Origin: Alkalimonas cellulosilytica
Lineage (GTDB): Bacteria; Pseudomonadota; Gammaproteobacteria; Enterobacterales; Alteromonadaceae
Assembly: GCF_036325985.1 (NCBI RefSeq)
Contig: NZ_JAUHLI010000007.1
Span: 62,001-126,000, forward strand
Direction of reading: 5' to 3'
DNA: 64,000 nt
Shown: positions 36,498 to 45,107 of the stretch, one piece after another
Layout of the letters: each line of letters begins with the position of its first letter
Position numbering within the stretch: the stretch's first letter is position 1
The notes under the pieces: model-generated
The model's database searches: none
What the model saw: the letters and a program-made list of their open reading frames with translations, nothing else
What the model was told of the DNA's origin: nothing
Made by a program: the position numbers and the translations under genes

Positions 36498-37459
36498 CAG
36501 TCGTCCCACACCGCACGCTCCAACTGGCTGGATGAACGTAGCGCCTGCTGCTGCAATTGCTGGCGATACTCTGGTTTACGAACCAGATCCACCACAGCAT
36601 CCGCCCAGAGTTGTGGCTGATTAGGCAACAGCAGGCCATTCTCTCCATGACTGACCACTTCGCTGTAAATGCTGCCTTCGCTATAAAGCCCTACGGCTCC
36701 CGCCCGGGTGATATCAAAAAATTTGGTGTAAGAGCGAGCCTGGTTAAATCGCCCGCCAAGCAAAGGAGCTAAACCAATATCCCGCTGCCCCCGGGACAGC
36801 AGTGCCTGATAAGCCGGCCAGCTCATCGGATGCAGTACATGCACCCGTGCCAGCCCCCGGTATAACCAGTTCACTTCAGCACCACCAATGATTTCAAAGC
36901 TCACCCCCTGCTCTGCCTTAAAAACTTCTTCCACAACCGGCCTAAGCCAATCAATCTCATGGCGATGGGATGCTGAACCATGGTAAAACAACGTCAATTG
37001 CTGTGCGGTGGCTGGTGGCAGACAGGCCTGAACCAAACGCGGCCGCCACGCCAGATACTTTTGCTGCAAGTAGGGCGTGGACACCCAGAGTTCGGCCTGG
37101 CTTTGTTGCAACCACTTTTTACGGGTATAAGCCATGCGGGCCAGCTTGTAACGGTAGCGCCAGGGCAAGCCATTAAATGCCGATAAATCAAACAGATCAT
37201 CGTCCATAAAGTAGACCAGACGTTTCACCTGGCTGGCATGCAACCGGATCCAACGCTGCCAGCTCTTGCTGATGTAACGCACAAAAACCACCGCAACCAG
37301 TTCGCCGGCTACAAGTTGCGGCAACTGGTTTAGGCCCAAGTGTTCAACATCCAGCTCACTTTGTTTCAATTCCGGCGCCACAAAAAAATCCGTAGACGGA
37401 TTGGAGCGCTCTTCCACCACAAAAATACGACTGAGTTTCAACGCTGCCATGGTTTGCAT
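36497..37459 (-). CDS. Glycosyltransferase, probable GT-B fold
   Basis: 320 residues. N-terminal SRIFVVEERSNPSTDFFV and VYFMDDDLFDL, a central LTLFYHGSASHRHEIDWLRP, then FEIIGGAEVN, IGLAPLLGGRFNQARSYTKF and SEVVSHGENGLLLPNQP fit a GT-B glycosyltransferase, the last being the donor-site region of GT4-like enzymes. It overlaps the upstream gene by 22 bp (13 bp if ATG 37450 is used) and kpsC by one base. Donor and acceptor are unknown; context says capsule or surface glycan. Confidence 0.75.
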   Translation of the reverse strand: MQTMAALKLSRIFVVEERSNPSTDFFVAPELKQSELDVEHLGLNQLPQLVAGELVAVVFVRYISKSWQRWIRLHASQVKRLVYFMDDDLFDLSAFNGLPWRYRYKLARMAYTRKKWLQQSQAELWVSTPYLQQKYLAWRPRLVQACLPPATAQQLTLFYHGSASHRHEIDWLRPVVEEVFKAEQGVSFEIIGGAEVNWLYRGLARVHVLHPMSWPAYQALLSRGQRDIGLAPLLGGRFNQARSYTKFFDITRAGAVGLYSEGSIYSEVVSHGENGLLLPNQPQLWADAVVDLVRKPEYRQQLQQQALRSSSQLERAVWDD

Positions 37460-39654
37460 ACCCGTGGAGCGGCACTTAGGCGGAAATCGGCCGCAGTGCC
37501 ATTTAAATTTGGATTATAAAAGGGATCCCCTTGCATCTGCAGTGGCCAGCGTACTCGCATATAAGCCGCCTCCTGAGCCGCACGGCGTTGTTTCACCGGG
37601 TTATCGTCTTTGCCACGCGATACCGATTCATAATGATACAACAGCGCCAGCGGGGTATACAGTACCCGCCAGCCTGCTTCACGCACTTTTAAACAATAAT
37701 CCACATCATTAAAGGCTACCGTCAACTCAGTCTCATTCAAACCACCCAACTCAAGATAAAGCGATCGTCTGGTGAGTAAACAAGCCGCAGTGACGGCAGA
37801 TAAGTCTTGCGACAACACCGCCCTTGCCATGTAACCGGGCTCGCCGGCAGGTAAGCGGAAGTGCAAATGGGCAGCACAGCCCCCAACACCAACCACATCA
37901 CCAGCATGCTGGACGCGCTCATCCTCAAACAGCAAGCGGGCGCCGACAATGCCCACCCCGGGCTGACTTAACTGACCAACCATCTGCGTCAGCCAGTCAG
38001 GGCGAATCACCTCGGTATCATTGTTCAACAGACAGATCAGCTCACCTCGCGCCTGCTGAACAGCAAAATTATTGATGGCCGAGTAATTAAAAGGTTGATC
38101 ATAGCGCAGCACCCGCACTCGGGGATCCTGCGCTATCTCTGCAAAATAATCTAAAGTAGCCGGCTCACTGCTTTGGTTATCGACAATCAACAACTCCACT
38201 CTGGCGTAGTCTGTACCATCAAGCACACTGACCACACATGGCTTCAGTAAATGCAACATATCGCGGGTTGGGATCACCACCGATACCAAAGGTGCCGGAC
38301 TTGGCGGTGCATAGTGAATATCCAGATACCCATGGGCATTGTACTCAACCCTGGCTGCCACCCCCTGCCGGCTCAGGTGCTGTGCAACCAGATCCGCTCT
38401 GAGTGCCGGCCTGGCGGCTACCGCTTCGCCTGCCTGATGCCACAAAATAGCCGGAATATGCGCAACCCTGCAATCCGGCAGCTCCGCCAACTGCAGCACC
38501 AACTTCTGCATCGATGGGGGCATAGCTGAGTGCTTAGCCGGGTGCTGCCCCTGTGAATTATCGTCCAGCCAACCGCATTGCCGCAAAGCACCTGCCGTCA
38601 CCAACAAAGTATCACCGGTATAATGGCTGCAACGAGCCAGTTCAAGACTCCAATCTGGCTTAAAATGTGGGTTGATGCGCTGACCATCTGCATTGAGTTG
38701 ATCATGATCACTGTACCACCAGGTGGCAGAAGCAGTATCGAAGGCTTCCAGCCACCAACACAGCGCCATGGGTGCTAAAGCCGATCCTGCGCCCACAAAC
38801 AGCACCGGCTGGTCAGGCTCGAGCGCGGCCAGGCTTTGTTGCAATTGGTCGCGGCTGCATGGTTGTCGTAACAAACGACAGGGCTGATCCACCTCAGGCG
38901 AAGCCGCAAGCAACAGACACTGTAATCTGGACACAGCAACGGCATTCAGGCCAAGGCTTTGCTCAATGCTGAGCAGCGTTCGCTGCCAGCACGCCTGGCT
39001 TGAACAGCTTTGCTCTGAGATCACCAGCGTCAGCCGGTGCTTAGCGAGCAGCTCAGGCAAACGCTGCTGCACCGCTTTAAGCTGCCGGGCACTCAGGCTT
39101 TCAAAGCGCTGCTGCCACTCCGCATAGTCCATCTGCGGCGCACAGGCACGCAATTGACCAATACGACGGTAACACTCGACCGGAGCCGTAACCGCCAATG
39201 ACCAGTCAATCCCGGCTTGCCGACGTTGTGAGCGGGGCGCTCGCCAACAATACAGGGCTATGCGCCGCCACAAACGCCACTGGTATTGCCAATAATGAAG
39301 AGCTCGCCATTCCAGATCGGCCAGCACAAACCGGCCGGGTTGCTTTAGCGGTTGAAGCCAGGCCTGACGGCTCCCCTCAGGCACTGTAAATACTTCAGCC
39401 AAGGTCCCTTTTAACGACGTTGGAACCGGCACTTGCACTTCACCTGTCGGTGTCGAAAAGCACAGCTGCAGCTCAGCGGAACCATCCAGTACCTGAATAC
39501 AACCTGATAACGCCAGCCAGCGGCCGCTCAGCTGACCGGTAAACTCAATCCGGCTAGTGCCGTCCCCCAGCCAGGTGCCACTTCCCGCTTGCCAGCTGGC
39601 AGCCTGCACCTGCCAGGCTTTGTCTCCAGGCATGTTCACTGCCGTTTGTATCAT
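37438..39654 (-). CDS. Large glycosyltransferase with C-terminal GT2 domain
   Basis: 738 residues. The C-terminal 290 or so form a GT-A/GT2 domain: LVSVVIPTRDMLHLLKPCV, ELLIVDNQSSEPATLDYF, ARGELICLLNNDTEVIRPDW with the DxD-like NDT motif, and VAFNDVDYCLKVREAGWRV. The N-terminal half is long and I do not recognise it as a second catalytic domain. It carries QWRWRAL-like beta segments near the start that may bind carbohydrate. Four-base overlap with the preceding gene. Likely elongates the surface glycan. Confidence 0.82.
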   Translation of the reverse strand: MIQTAVNMPGDKAWQVQAASWQAGSGTWLGDGTSRIEFTGQLSGRWLALSGCIQVLDGSAELQLCFSTPTGEVQVPVPTSLKGTLAEVFTVPEGSRQAWLQPLKQPGRFVLADLEWRALHYWQYQWRLWRRIALYCWRAPRSQRRQAGIDWSLAVTAPVECYRRIGQLRACAPQMDYAEWQQRFESLSARQLKAVQQRLPELLAKHRLTLVISEQSCSSQACWQRTLLSIEQSLGLNAVAVSRLQCLLLAASPEVDQPCRLLRQPCSRDQLQQSLAALEPDQPVLFVGAGSALAPMALCWWLEAFDTASATWWYSDHDQLNADGQRINPHFKPDWSLELARCSHYTGDTLLVTAGALRQCGWLDDNSQGQHPAKHSAMPPSMQKLVLQLAELPDCRVAHIPAILWHQAGEAVAARPALRADLVAQHLSRQGVAARVEYNAHGYLDIHYAPPSPAPLVSVVIPTRDMLHLLKPCVVSVLDGTDYARVELLIVDNQSSEPATLDYFAEIAQDPRVRVLRYDQPFNYSAINNFAVQQARGELICLLNNDTEVIRPDWLTQMVGQLSQPGVGIVGARLLFEDERVQHAGDVVGVGGCAAHLHFRLPAGEPGYMARAVLSQDLSAVTAACLLTRRSLYLELGGLNETELTVAFNDVDYCLKVREAGWRVLYTPLALLYHYESVSRGKDDNPVKQRRAAQEAAYMRVRWPLQMQGDPFYNPNLNGTAADFRLSAAPRVCKPWQR

Positions 39655-42518
39655 AATGCTTCCTGTTGGATAATGCCCTGCGCCACCAGCCAGTTTGCCA
39701 GCTGTTGCTGAAGGGCTGCCGGGCTATAAGCAGACACCACCTGCTGAAAAGCGTTTGCAATCAAGCGCTGCCGGAGCTGGTTATCCGCGACCAGCCGGGC
39801 AATGGCACTTGCCACGGCCTCAATATCGGCAAAATCTGCCAGCAAACCGGTATGCTCATGTTGCACCAGCTCTGGTAAAGCCCCCCAGCGATAACACACC
39901 ACCACCCGTCCTGCCGCCATGGCTTCCAACACGGTGCGGCCAAATGATTCCTGAAAGTGCGATAAATTCACCACCATATCCAGCGGTGCCAGCGCAGCTT
40001 CGGGCGTTGCGGCATAACCGGCAAAGTGCAGCAAAGCCGGTACGTGGCCAGCGGCTTGCTCTGCTTTTAATTGGGCCGTATGGTCGTTATCCGGCCCAAT
40101 CAGCCAGCACTCAACAGGCAACTGCCGGGCAGCCAGTAACTGGCTAAGCCGAATAAAATCCTGCAAGCCTTTCTTCGGCAGATTGCTGCTGATCATACCA
40201 AGCCGCAGTGGCAAATCCCCAGCTCGCTGCGGGATCTGTGCAAAGCGCTCCACATCCACCACATTGGCAATAACCACTGTGCGCTCAGGTGCTGCCAGAT
40301 AATCCGCGCTGGCCTGAGAGTTGGCAATAAAACCATCGGCCAGCGCCAGCAAATGGTTGCGGATCTGGCTAGCATCCGCACCAAGCTCAAGGCATAGCGC
40401 TTCATCAGCGCCGGGCAATTCCCGTACATGCACCATGCCTGGGATCAATAACTGGCGTGCAGCATGCAAGGGCTCAGACAGCACCAGGGTATTGCAATAG
40501 CACAGCACCGGCTTGTACTGCTGCATCAGGTTTTTAAAGCGCTCAATGGTCTGTTCACACTCCTGGCGCCCCTGGTACCACCAACGATAAGGCAACACCG
40601 CCAGTTGCTGAACCTCTGCCTGTACCTGTGCAAGATAAGCCTCCGATCGCACACCGGGCAAGGTCAGCAACAGGTTCAACCCCAATGCCTGTAGCGCCTT
40701 CAGCACATCCAGCAAGCTGCGCTCAGCACCATACAGATCCGGTCCGGCCGCATGGGCAACGACCAAGAGCCAGGGGCGCTCTGGCCAGATGTTGCGCTCC
40801 CCGGCCAGCTGGACAGAACCATAATCCTGCTGACAGCCCTGCTCTTCCAGCCGCTCCAAATAGTGCACCAGCGGATTGACCTTATTGGCGATCCGCTGGT
40901 GCAGGCGATAACCGCTGCTGCTGAAGTTTGGCCCCGGATCCCGGTTCTCGCTGCCACCATAGCGCAGATAATGCAGTGCAGGTTCCATACCTGCTTTCGC
41001 AACGTCTGAATAAGTCGCCAGGTACCAGTCTGGATCGAGCAAATCACTTTGCTGCAACAGCTGCAATTGGCGTTGCGCTTGCTGCTGTGCCGTGCCACGG
41101 CACATAGACGCCGGCACCGCAAAAGGCCGAAGTGTTGGCAGCTTTGGTAGATACAGTTCTTTTGGTTTCGTTGCTGCCTGATGCCATTGGCGTGCTGCCG
41201 CCATATAGCGCTGGCGCAAGCCGACAAATTGGGTTCGCAGATGGGTGACACTTTGCTGTGTCAACGAGGTCGCATCACTGCGCCCAAACGACAGCGGCAC
41301 ACCGGGCAACACATCCACAATAGCACGCGCGCCAAAGGCCGCCTGGATCCGTTCCAGATACTCGGTATCGGCATTGACCGACACCCGATCCCAAAAACCA
41401 ATCTTTTTCAGCACCTGACGCCGAAACAGTAACGATGAGGTATTGCGGTAAATCCAACCAGGCTCTGGCCGCCATCGTTCGAACACCAGCCCAGGCAAAG
41501 TGCGTACCCAATGCGAGATAGACGCCATGGCTTTGGGAGTAGCCTGCAGTGCCTGCACCTGCAGCTCAATTTTTTGTGGATGCGACCAGTCATCGCTGTC
41601 ATGAGTGGTAATAAAGCGTCCGCGGGCCTTTGCCAAACCAGCATTACGGGCAGCGTAAGCGCCCTGATTGTCGGCTTGACGTAGCAAACGGATCCGGCTA
41701 TCGCTGGCTGAAAATTGCTCAACTACTGCGGCGGAGTGGTCGGTGGAAGCATCATCGACCACCAGAATCTCAAGCGCTGGCCAACTTTGTGCCTGCAGAC
41801 TTCGCAGCGCTGTTGGTAACGTTTGCGCCGCATTAAAACAGGGGATAATCACCGATACCAAAGGCAAGCGGCCAGGCCAGTAGCGACGCCAGCCGCTCTG
41901 TTTCACAACCGATACCACGTCAGTTTGCAGCTGATCCAGCTGCAAGGTGGGCACCGGTCGCAGCGCTGTCAAACCTGCCTGCTGAAATACCCGGTTGATA
42001 TCCTGCAATTTGGCCGTATCGCTCAGCAGGGACGCTCTGGCCAGCAATAAATCCGGCAGCTCACCCAGCTCAGCCATCGCCTGCCCAATGCGCTCAAGTG
42101 CTTGTTCTTGCTCACCGCACTGCTGCAGCGCGCGCACCAAAAGAAGCCAACAGCCATGATGACCGGGCAAAGCCTGACGCCATGCATTGTTTAACCAGGA
42201 CTGCAACGCCTCCAGCACCTGCGGCCAGCGCTGGTAACTGCCATGCCAGCGCGCCAACACCCAGGCGGCAAAGGCTTGCTCTTTCGCAGCATCGGATTGC
42301 AGCAATTGCCGCAACTCCGCCTCAACCTCATGCTCTGGCCGGGTTTGAAACCACAACGACTGCTCCAGTGCGGCCGCTTTTAAATCACAGGGCAAGCGCC
42401 CTTCATTGTGACCAAAGCGACAAAAATGCTGCCAGGGGTCCATGCCAGTGGCCGCAACATCCGGGTTGGCTTGCAGGTACCAGGTGGCATCAAACAAGGC
42501 ACGCATTGCATCCAACAT
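39651..42518 (-). CDS. Bifunctional glycosyltransferase (GT2 plus GT4) with DWYL/PDVA repeat modules
   Basis: 955 residues from ATG 42518, which shares one base with the preceding stop (TAATG). Order: a module FDATWYLQANPDVAATGM with EGRLP (about 8-45), a TPR-like helical region, a GT2 domain from about 220 (LVSVIIPCFNAAQTLPTALR, VVDDASTDHS), a second module LDPDWYLATYSDVAKAGM (about 510), and a GT4 domain with GMISSNLPKKGLQDFIRL and ESFGRTVLEAMAAGRVVVCY. Two active sites suggest that it adds two sugars in sequence. The repeat module recurs in the adjacent LicD protein. Confidence 0.85.
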   Translation of the reverse strand: MLDAMRALFDATWYLQANPDVAATGMDPWQHFCRFGHNEGRLPCDLKAAALEQSLWFQTRPEHEVEAELRQLLQSDAAKEQAFAAWVLARWHGSYQRWPQVLEALQSWLNNAWRQALPGHHGCWLLLVRALQQCGEQEQALERIGQAMAELGELPDLLLARASLLSDTAKLQDINRVFQQAGLTALRPVPTLQLDQLQTDVVSVVKQSGWRRYWPGRLPLVSVIIPCFNAAQTLPTALRSLQAQSWPALEILVVDDASTDHSAAVVEQFSASDSRIRLLRQADNQGAYAARNAGLAKARGRFITTHDSDDWSHPQKIELQVQALQATPKAMASISHWVRTLPGLVFERWRPEPGWIYRNTSSLLFRRQVLKKIGFWDRVSVNADTEYLERIQAAFGARAIVDVLPGVPLSFGRSDATSLTQQSVTHLRTQFVGLRQRYMAAARQWHQAATKPKELYLPKLPTLRPFAVPASMCRGTAQQQAQRQLQLLQQSDLLDPDWYLATYSDVAKAGMEPALHYLRYGGSENRDPGPNFSSSGYRLHQRIANKVNPLVHYLERLEEQGCQQDYGSVQLAGERNIWPERPWLLVVAHAAGPDLYGAERSLLDVLKALQALGLNLLLTLPGVRSEAYLAQVQAEVQQLAVLPYRWWYQGRQECEQTIERFKNLMQQYKPVLCYCNTLVLSEPLHAARQLLIPGMVHVRELPGADEALCLELGADASQIRNHLLALADGFIANSQASADYLAAPERTVVIANVVDVERFAQIPQRAGDLPLRLGMISSNLPKKGLQDFIRLSQLLAARQLPVECWLIGPDNDHTAQLKAEQAAGHVPALLHFAGYAATPEAALAPLDMVVNLSHFQESFGRTVLEAMAAGRVVVCYRWGALPELVQHEHTGLLADFADIEAVASAIARLVADNQLRQRLIANAFQQVVSAYSPAALQQQLANWLVAQGIIQQEAL

Positions 42519-44044
42519 TAATTGGGCTCCCCTGACTGACGCAGGCTCAGCCAGTGACGAAAGCGCAAGCGCCAGGGCATCGCAAAGCGCTGTTTGCAAG
42601 CGACAAACAGGTTACGGTACTGCACATTTTTGCCAGCGACATAATACTCCGGCAACATCCGCAGGTAATAACAGTGCAATTCATCCGGGTTGGTCACATA
42701 CATATTGGGCGTATCACTGAAGGTGTCGTACTCTGTTTTCGGGGTACGCCAGTCGCCGTAGTTTTCCTCTAAGTACCGTTCAGGGTCCGCAGGAATGGCA
42801 TAGTGCCCACCAAGAAACTCCGTCTCTGTCAGGCTAAAAGGTGTGTTGGTCCAACCGGTTTTCTGGCCACTGTGGTGCAATAAACCATCCTGCAGCCAGT
42901 GGGTAAAAATATCAATCAGTACTCCGTTGGCGTGGCGCACCTGCAGTACTTTATCGTGCGCGCTGTGCTGCACTAAAAAACGGCCACTTTGCCGCAGCCT
43001 TCGAGCCAGGCGTTCAAGCGGGACATCGTCCATCACCCCCACATCAATGTCTTTATCATGGCCCAGAATACCGCCTTCGCGGATGCAACCAAGCAGGGTA
43101 CCGCTGATCAGAAAGAACTGCTGGCCCAGGCGCTGAAAATCCTGCTGCAAACACGACAAGGCAACCTGCGCTTTTTGCTGCCAGTCGATTGAGCTTTCGG
43201 TAACCACAGGTTTTTTAAACCGTTCAGGGTGGCGCAGCATGGCATGATAGCGTTGAGTTAAAGCTTGCCGGGCCTCGGGGTAAGCCTTAATTTTGCGGGC
43301 GGCAATCGCATACAAGAACAGCGCCTGGGCCGCCTGCTCATTGCCTTTTTTTATAAAAGGCCTCAGCAGCTGCCAGTAGCCTGCCAATGCTTTGCGATCA
43401 TCAATCGCAAAACGGTACAGCTCTACCCCAACCGACCAGTGCTGCAGCTGGTCAAACTGATGCAACACCATTTGGCGGGCCCCTACGAAATCACCCTGCT
43501 CAGTTAGGCAAAAGAGCTGATAGCGGCACAGCTCCGTGACCCACTCCGGGTAAGCATAACGATTTATCGTGCTCAGCAACTGTTGGCATAAATGCAGACA
43601 ACCATTCAGGTCACCCCGGTAAAACAGCAGCCGCGCCTGACGAAACCGGCAAGCAAGTTGCCATTCGGCATCTTGCCGTGGCACCTGCTGCAACAAGTTT
43701 CCGGCAGCTTCGTGGTCTCCCAGCAGGAACGCCTGATCACTGGCATCCAAGCTGACATGCCGCAGCTCTGGCCTGGGCTTGCGCCCTTCGTGGATGCCAA
43801 ATTGCAGATAATGCAGCATGGGGTTCCCCCCGGAAGTGGCCACATCCGGGTACTGCTGAAGATACCAGGCTGTTGCAAAATAACGACTGGGGTCCAGCTG
43901 TTGCTGCCAACCCTGTCCATCATAATGCTGCCAGGCAGCGGCTTCATCTACAAACATCAGCCCTGCTTGTTGGCCATACCAATCAGGTTCGAACAAGTGG
44001 GTTGCCGTCAGTTTTTCCAGTAGCGTTTTCGTTAGTGTCATCAA
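42518..44044 (-). CDS. LicD-like phosphotransferase protein with DWYL/PDVA repeat module
   Basis: 508 residues. N-terminal: a worn module (HLFEPDWYGQQAG, about 16-50) then a full one (ATAWYLQQYPDVATSGGNPM with HEGRKP, about 57-90). A helical TPR-like centre follows. The C-terminal part has FFLISGTLLGCIREGGILGH and DKDIDVGVMD, the nucleotidyltransferase-like core of LicD/fukutin proteins that transfer phosphocholine or related phospho-groups to glycans, and later PERYLEENYGDW. Substrate is unknown. First of the minus-strand glycosyltransferase genes after gpsA. Confidence 0.78.
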   Translation of the reverse strand: MMTLTKTLLEKLTATHLFEPDWYGQQAGLMFVDEAAAWQHYDGQGWQQQLDPSRYFATAWYLQQYPDVATSGGNPMLHYLQFGIHEGRKPRPELRHVSLDASDQAFLLGDHEAAGNLLQQVPRQDAEWQLACRFRQARLLFYRGDLNGCLHLCQQLLSTINRYAYPEWVTELCRYQLFCLTEQGDFVGARQMVLHQFDQLQHWSVGVELYRFAIDDRKALAGYWQLLRPFIKKGNEQAAQALFLYAIAARKIKAYPEARQALTQRYHAMLRHPERFKKPVVTESSIDWQQKAQVALSCLQQDFQRLGQQFFLISGTLLGCIREGGILGHDKDIDVGVMDDVPLERLARRLRQSGRFLVQHSAHDKVLQVRHANGVLIDIFTHWLQDGLLHHSGQKTGWTNTPFSLTETEFLGGHYAIPADPERYLEENYGDWRTPKTEYDTFSDTPNMYVTNPDELHCYYLRMLPEYYVAGKNVQYRNLFVACKQRFAMPWRLRFRHWLSLRQSGEPN

Positions 44045-44068
44045 CCAATCCGTGTCAGAAAATAAGCA

Positions 44069-45082
44069 TCAATTCGACGCACTAAACTCAACATCCACAT
44101 TCGGCTGATTGCTCATCATGCCGGCGATCACTTCGCGGACTGGAGCCTGATGAAAGACCACTTCGTACAACCCCATCACCAGCGGCATATAAATATCTTT
44201 TTCAATGGCCTGCTGCCGCACCTGCTTTAAGGTATTGACCCCTTCAGCCACTTCACCAAGCTCCTCAATTGCCGCTGCTAAGCTTTTACCCTGGCCAAGC
44301 GCAAAACCGACCCGGTAATTGCGGCTAAGGGGGGATGAGCAGGTTACAATCAAATCGCCAATGCCAGATAAGCCTAAAAAGGTCATCGGATTGGCCCCTT
44401 CCGCCACGGCAAAACGGCTCATCTCAGCCAGGCTGCGGGTAATCAGCATACTGCGGGTATTTTCGCCCACCCCCAGGGCTGCACTTAAACCGGAAGCAAT
44501 CGCATAAATGTTTTTCAGAGTACCGCCCAACTCTACGCCAAACACATCGTCACTGGCATAAGCCCGGAAGGTTTTACTGCATAAAATCTGTTGCACCCGC
44601 TGGCACAAAGCCTCGCTTTTGCTGGCGATGACCGAGGCAGTAATATGGCCGGCGGCAATTTCTTTGGCCAGATTAGGCCCACTGAGCACACCAACAGGAT
44701 TGTGCGGGAACAATTCAGATAAAATATCGCTCATCAACGCAAAAGTGCTGGCCTCCACCCCCTTGGTGGTACTGATAAGCAATTGCTCTGGCACCACAAA
44801 ACCCTGTGCTTGCTCAGCTACCTGTCGAAAACTACTGCTGGGGATGGAAACAAAAATCGCTTCAGCACCCTGTACAGCCCACTCTAAGTCAGTGCCCGCG
44901 ACCAGATTGTCAGACAAAGCGTAACCGGGTAAATAGCGAGTATTTTCTTTGCTCTGATTCATCGCATCAGCCCGCTGCTGATCGCGCAACCACACACGAA
45001 CCGGATGGCCATTCGCAGCCATGATGTTGGCGATGACGGTACCAAAACTTCCACCACCCAGTACTGCAATATGTTTTCTCAT
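44069..45082 (-). CDS. gpsA: Glycerol-3-phosphate dehydrogenase [NAD(P)+]
   Basis: Reduces dihydroxyacetone phosphate to sn-glycerol 3-phosphate for phospholipid synthesis. 337 residues with IAVLGGGSFGTVIANIMAAN (nucleotide binding), FVSIPSSSFRQV, STTKGVEASTFALMSDIL, GPNLAKEIAAGHITASVIAS and GVELGGTLKNIYAIASGLS with the catalytic Lys, and SLSRNYRVG-like LSRNYRVGFALG. Normal length. It precedes the glycan genes by 24 bp on the same strand, though its role is general lipid metabolism. Confidence 0.97.
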   Translation of the reverse strand: MRKHIAVLGGGSFGTVIANIMAANGHPVRVWLRDQQRADAMNQSKENTRYLPGYALSDNLVAGTDLEWAVQGAEAIFVSIPSSSFRQVAEQAQGFVVPEQLLISTTKGVEASTFALMSDILSELFPHNPVGVLSGPNLAKEIAAGHITASVIASKSEALCQRVQQILCSKTFRAYASDDVFGVELGGTLKNIYAIASGLSAALGVGENTRSMLITRSLAEMSRFAVAEGANPMTFLGLSGIGDLIVTCSSPLSRNYRVGFALGQGKSLAAAIEELGEVAEGVNTLKQVRQQAIEKDIYMPLVMGLYEVVFHQAPVREVIAGMMSNQPNVDVEFSASN

Positions 45083-45107
45083 GGTTTGTCCTGTTTTTTT
45101 TATTCTG

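Noticed and set aside
42519..42599. 27-residue N-terminal extension of the GT2/GT4 protein
   Set aside because: It would overlap the LicD-like gene by 82 bp; ATG 42518 makes a TAATG junction like the other genes here.
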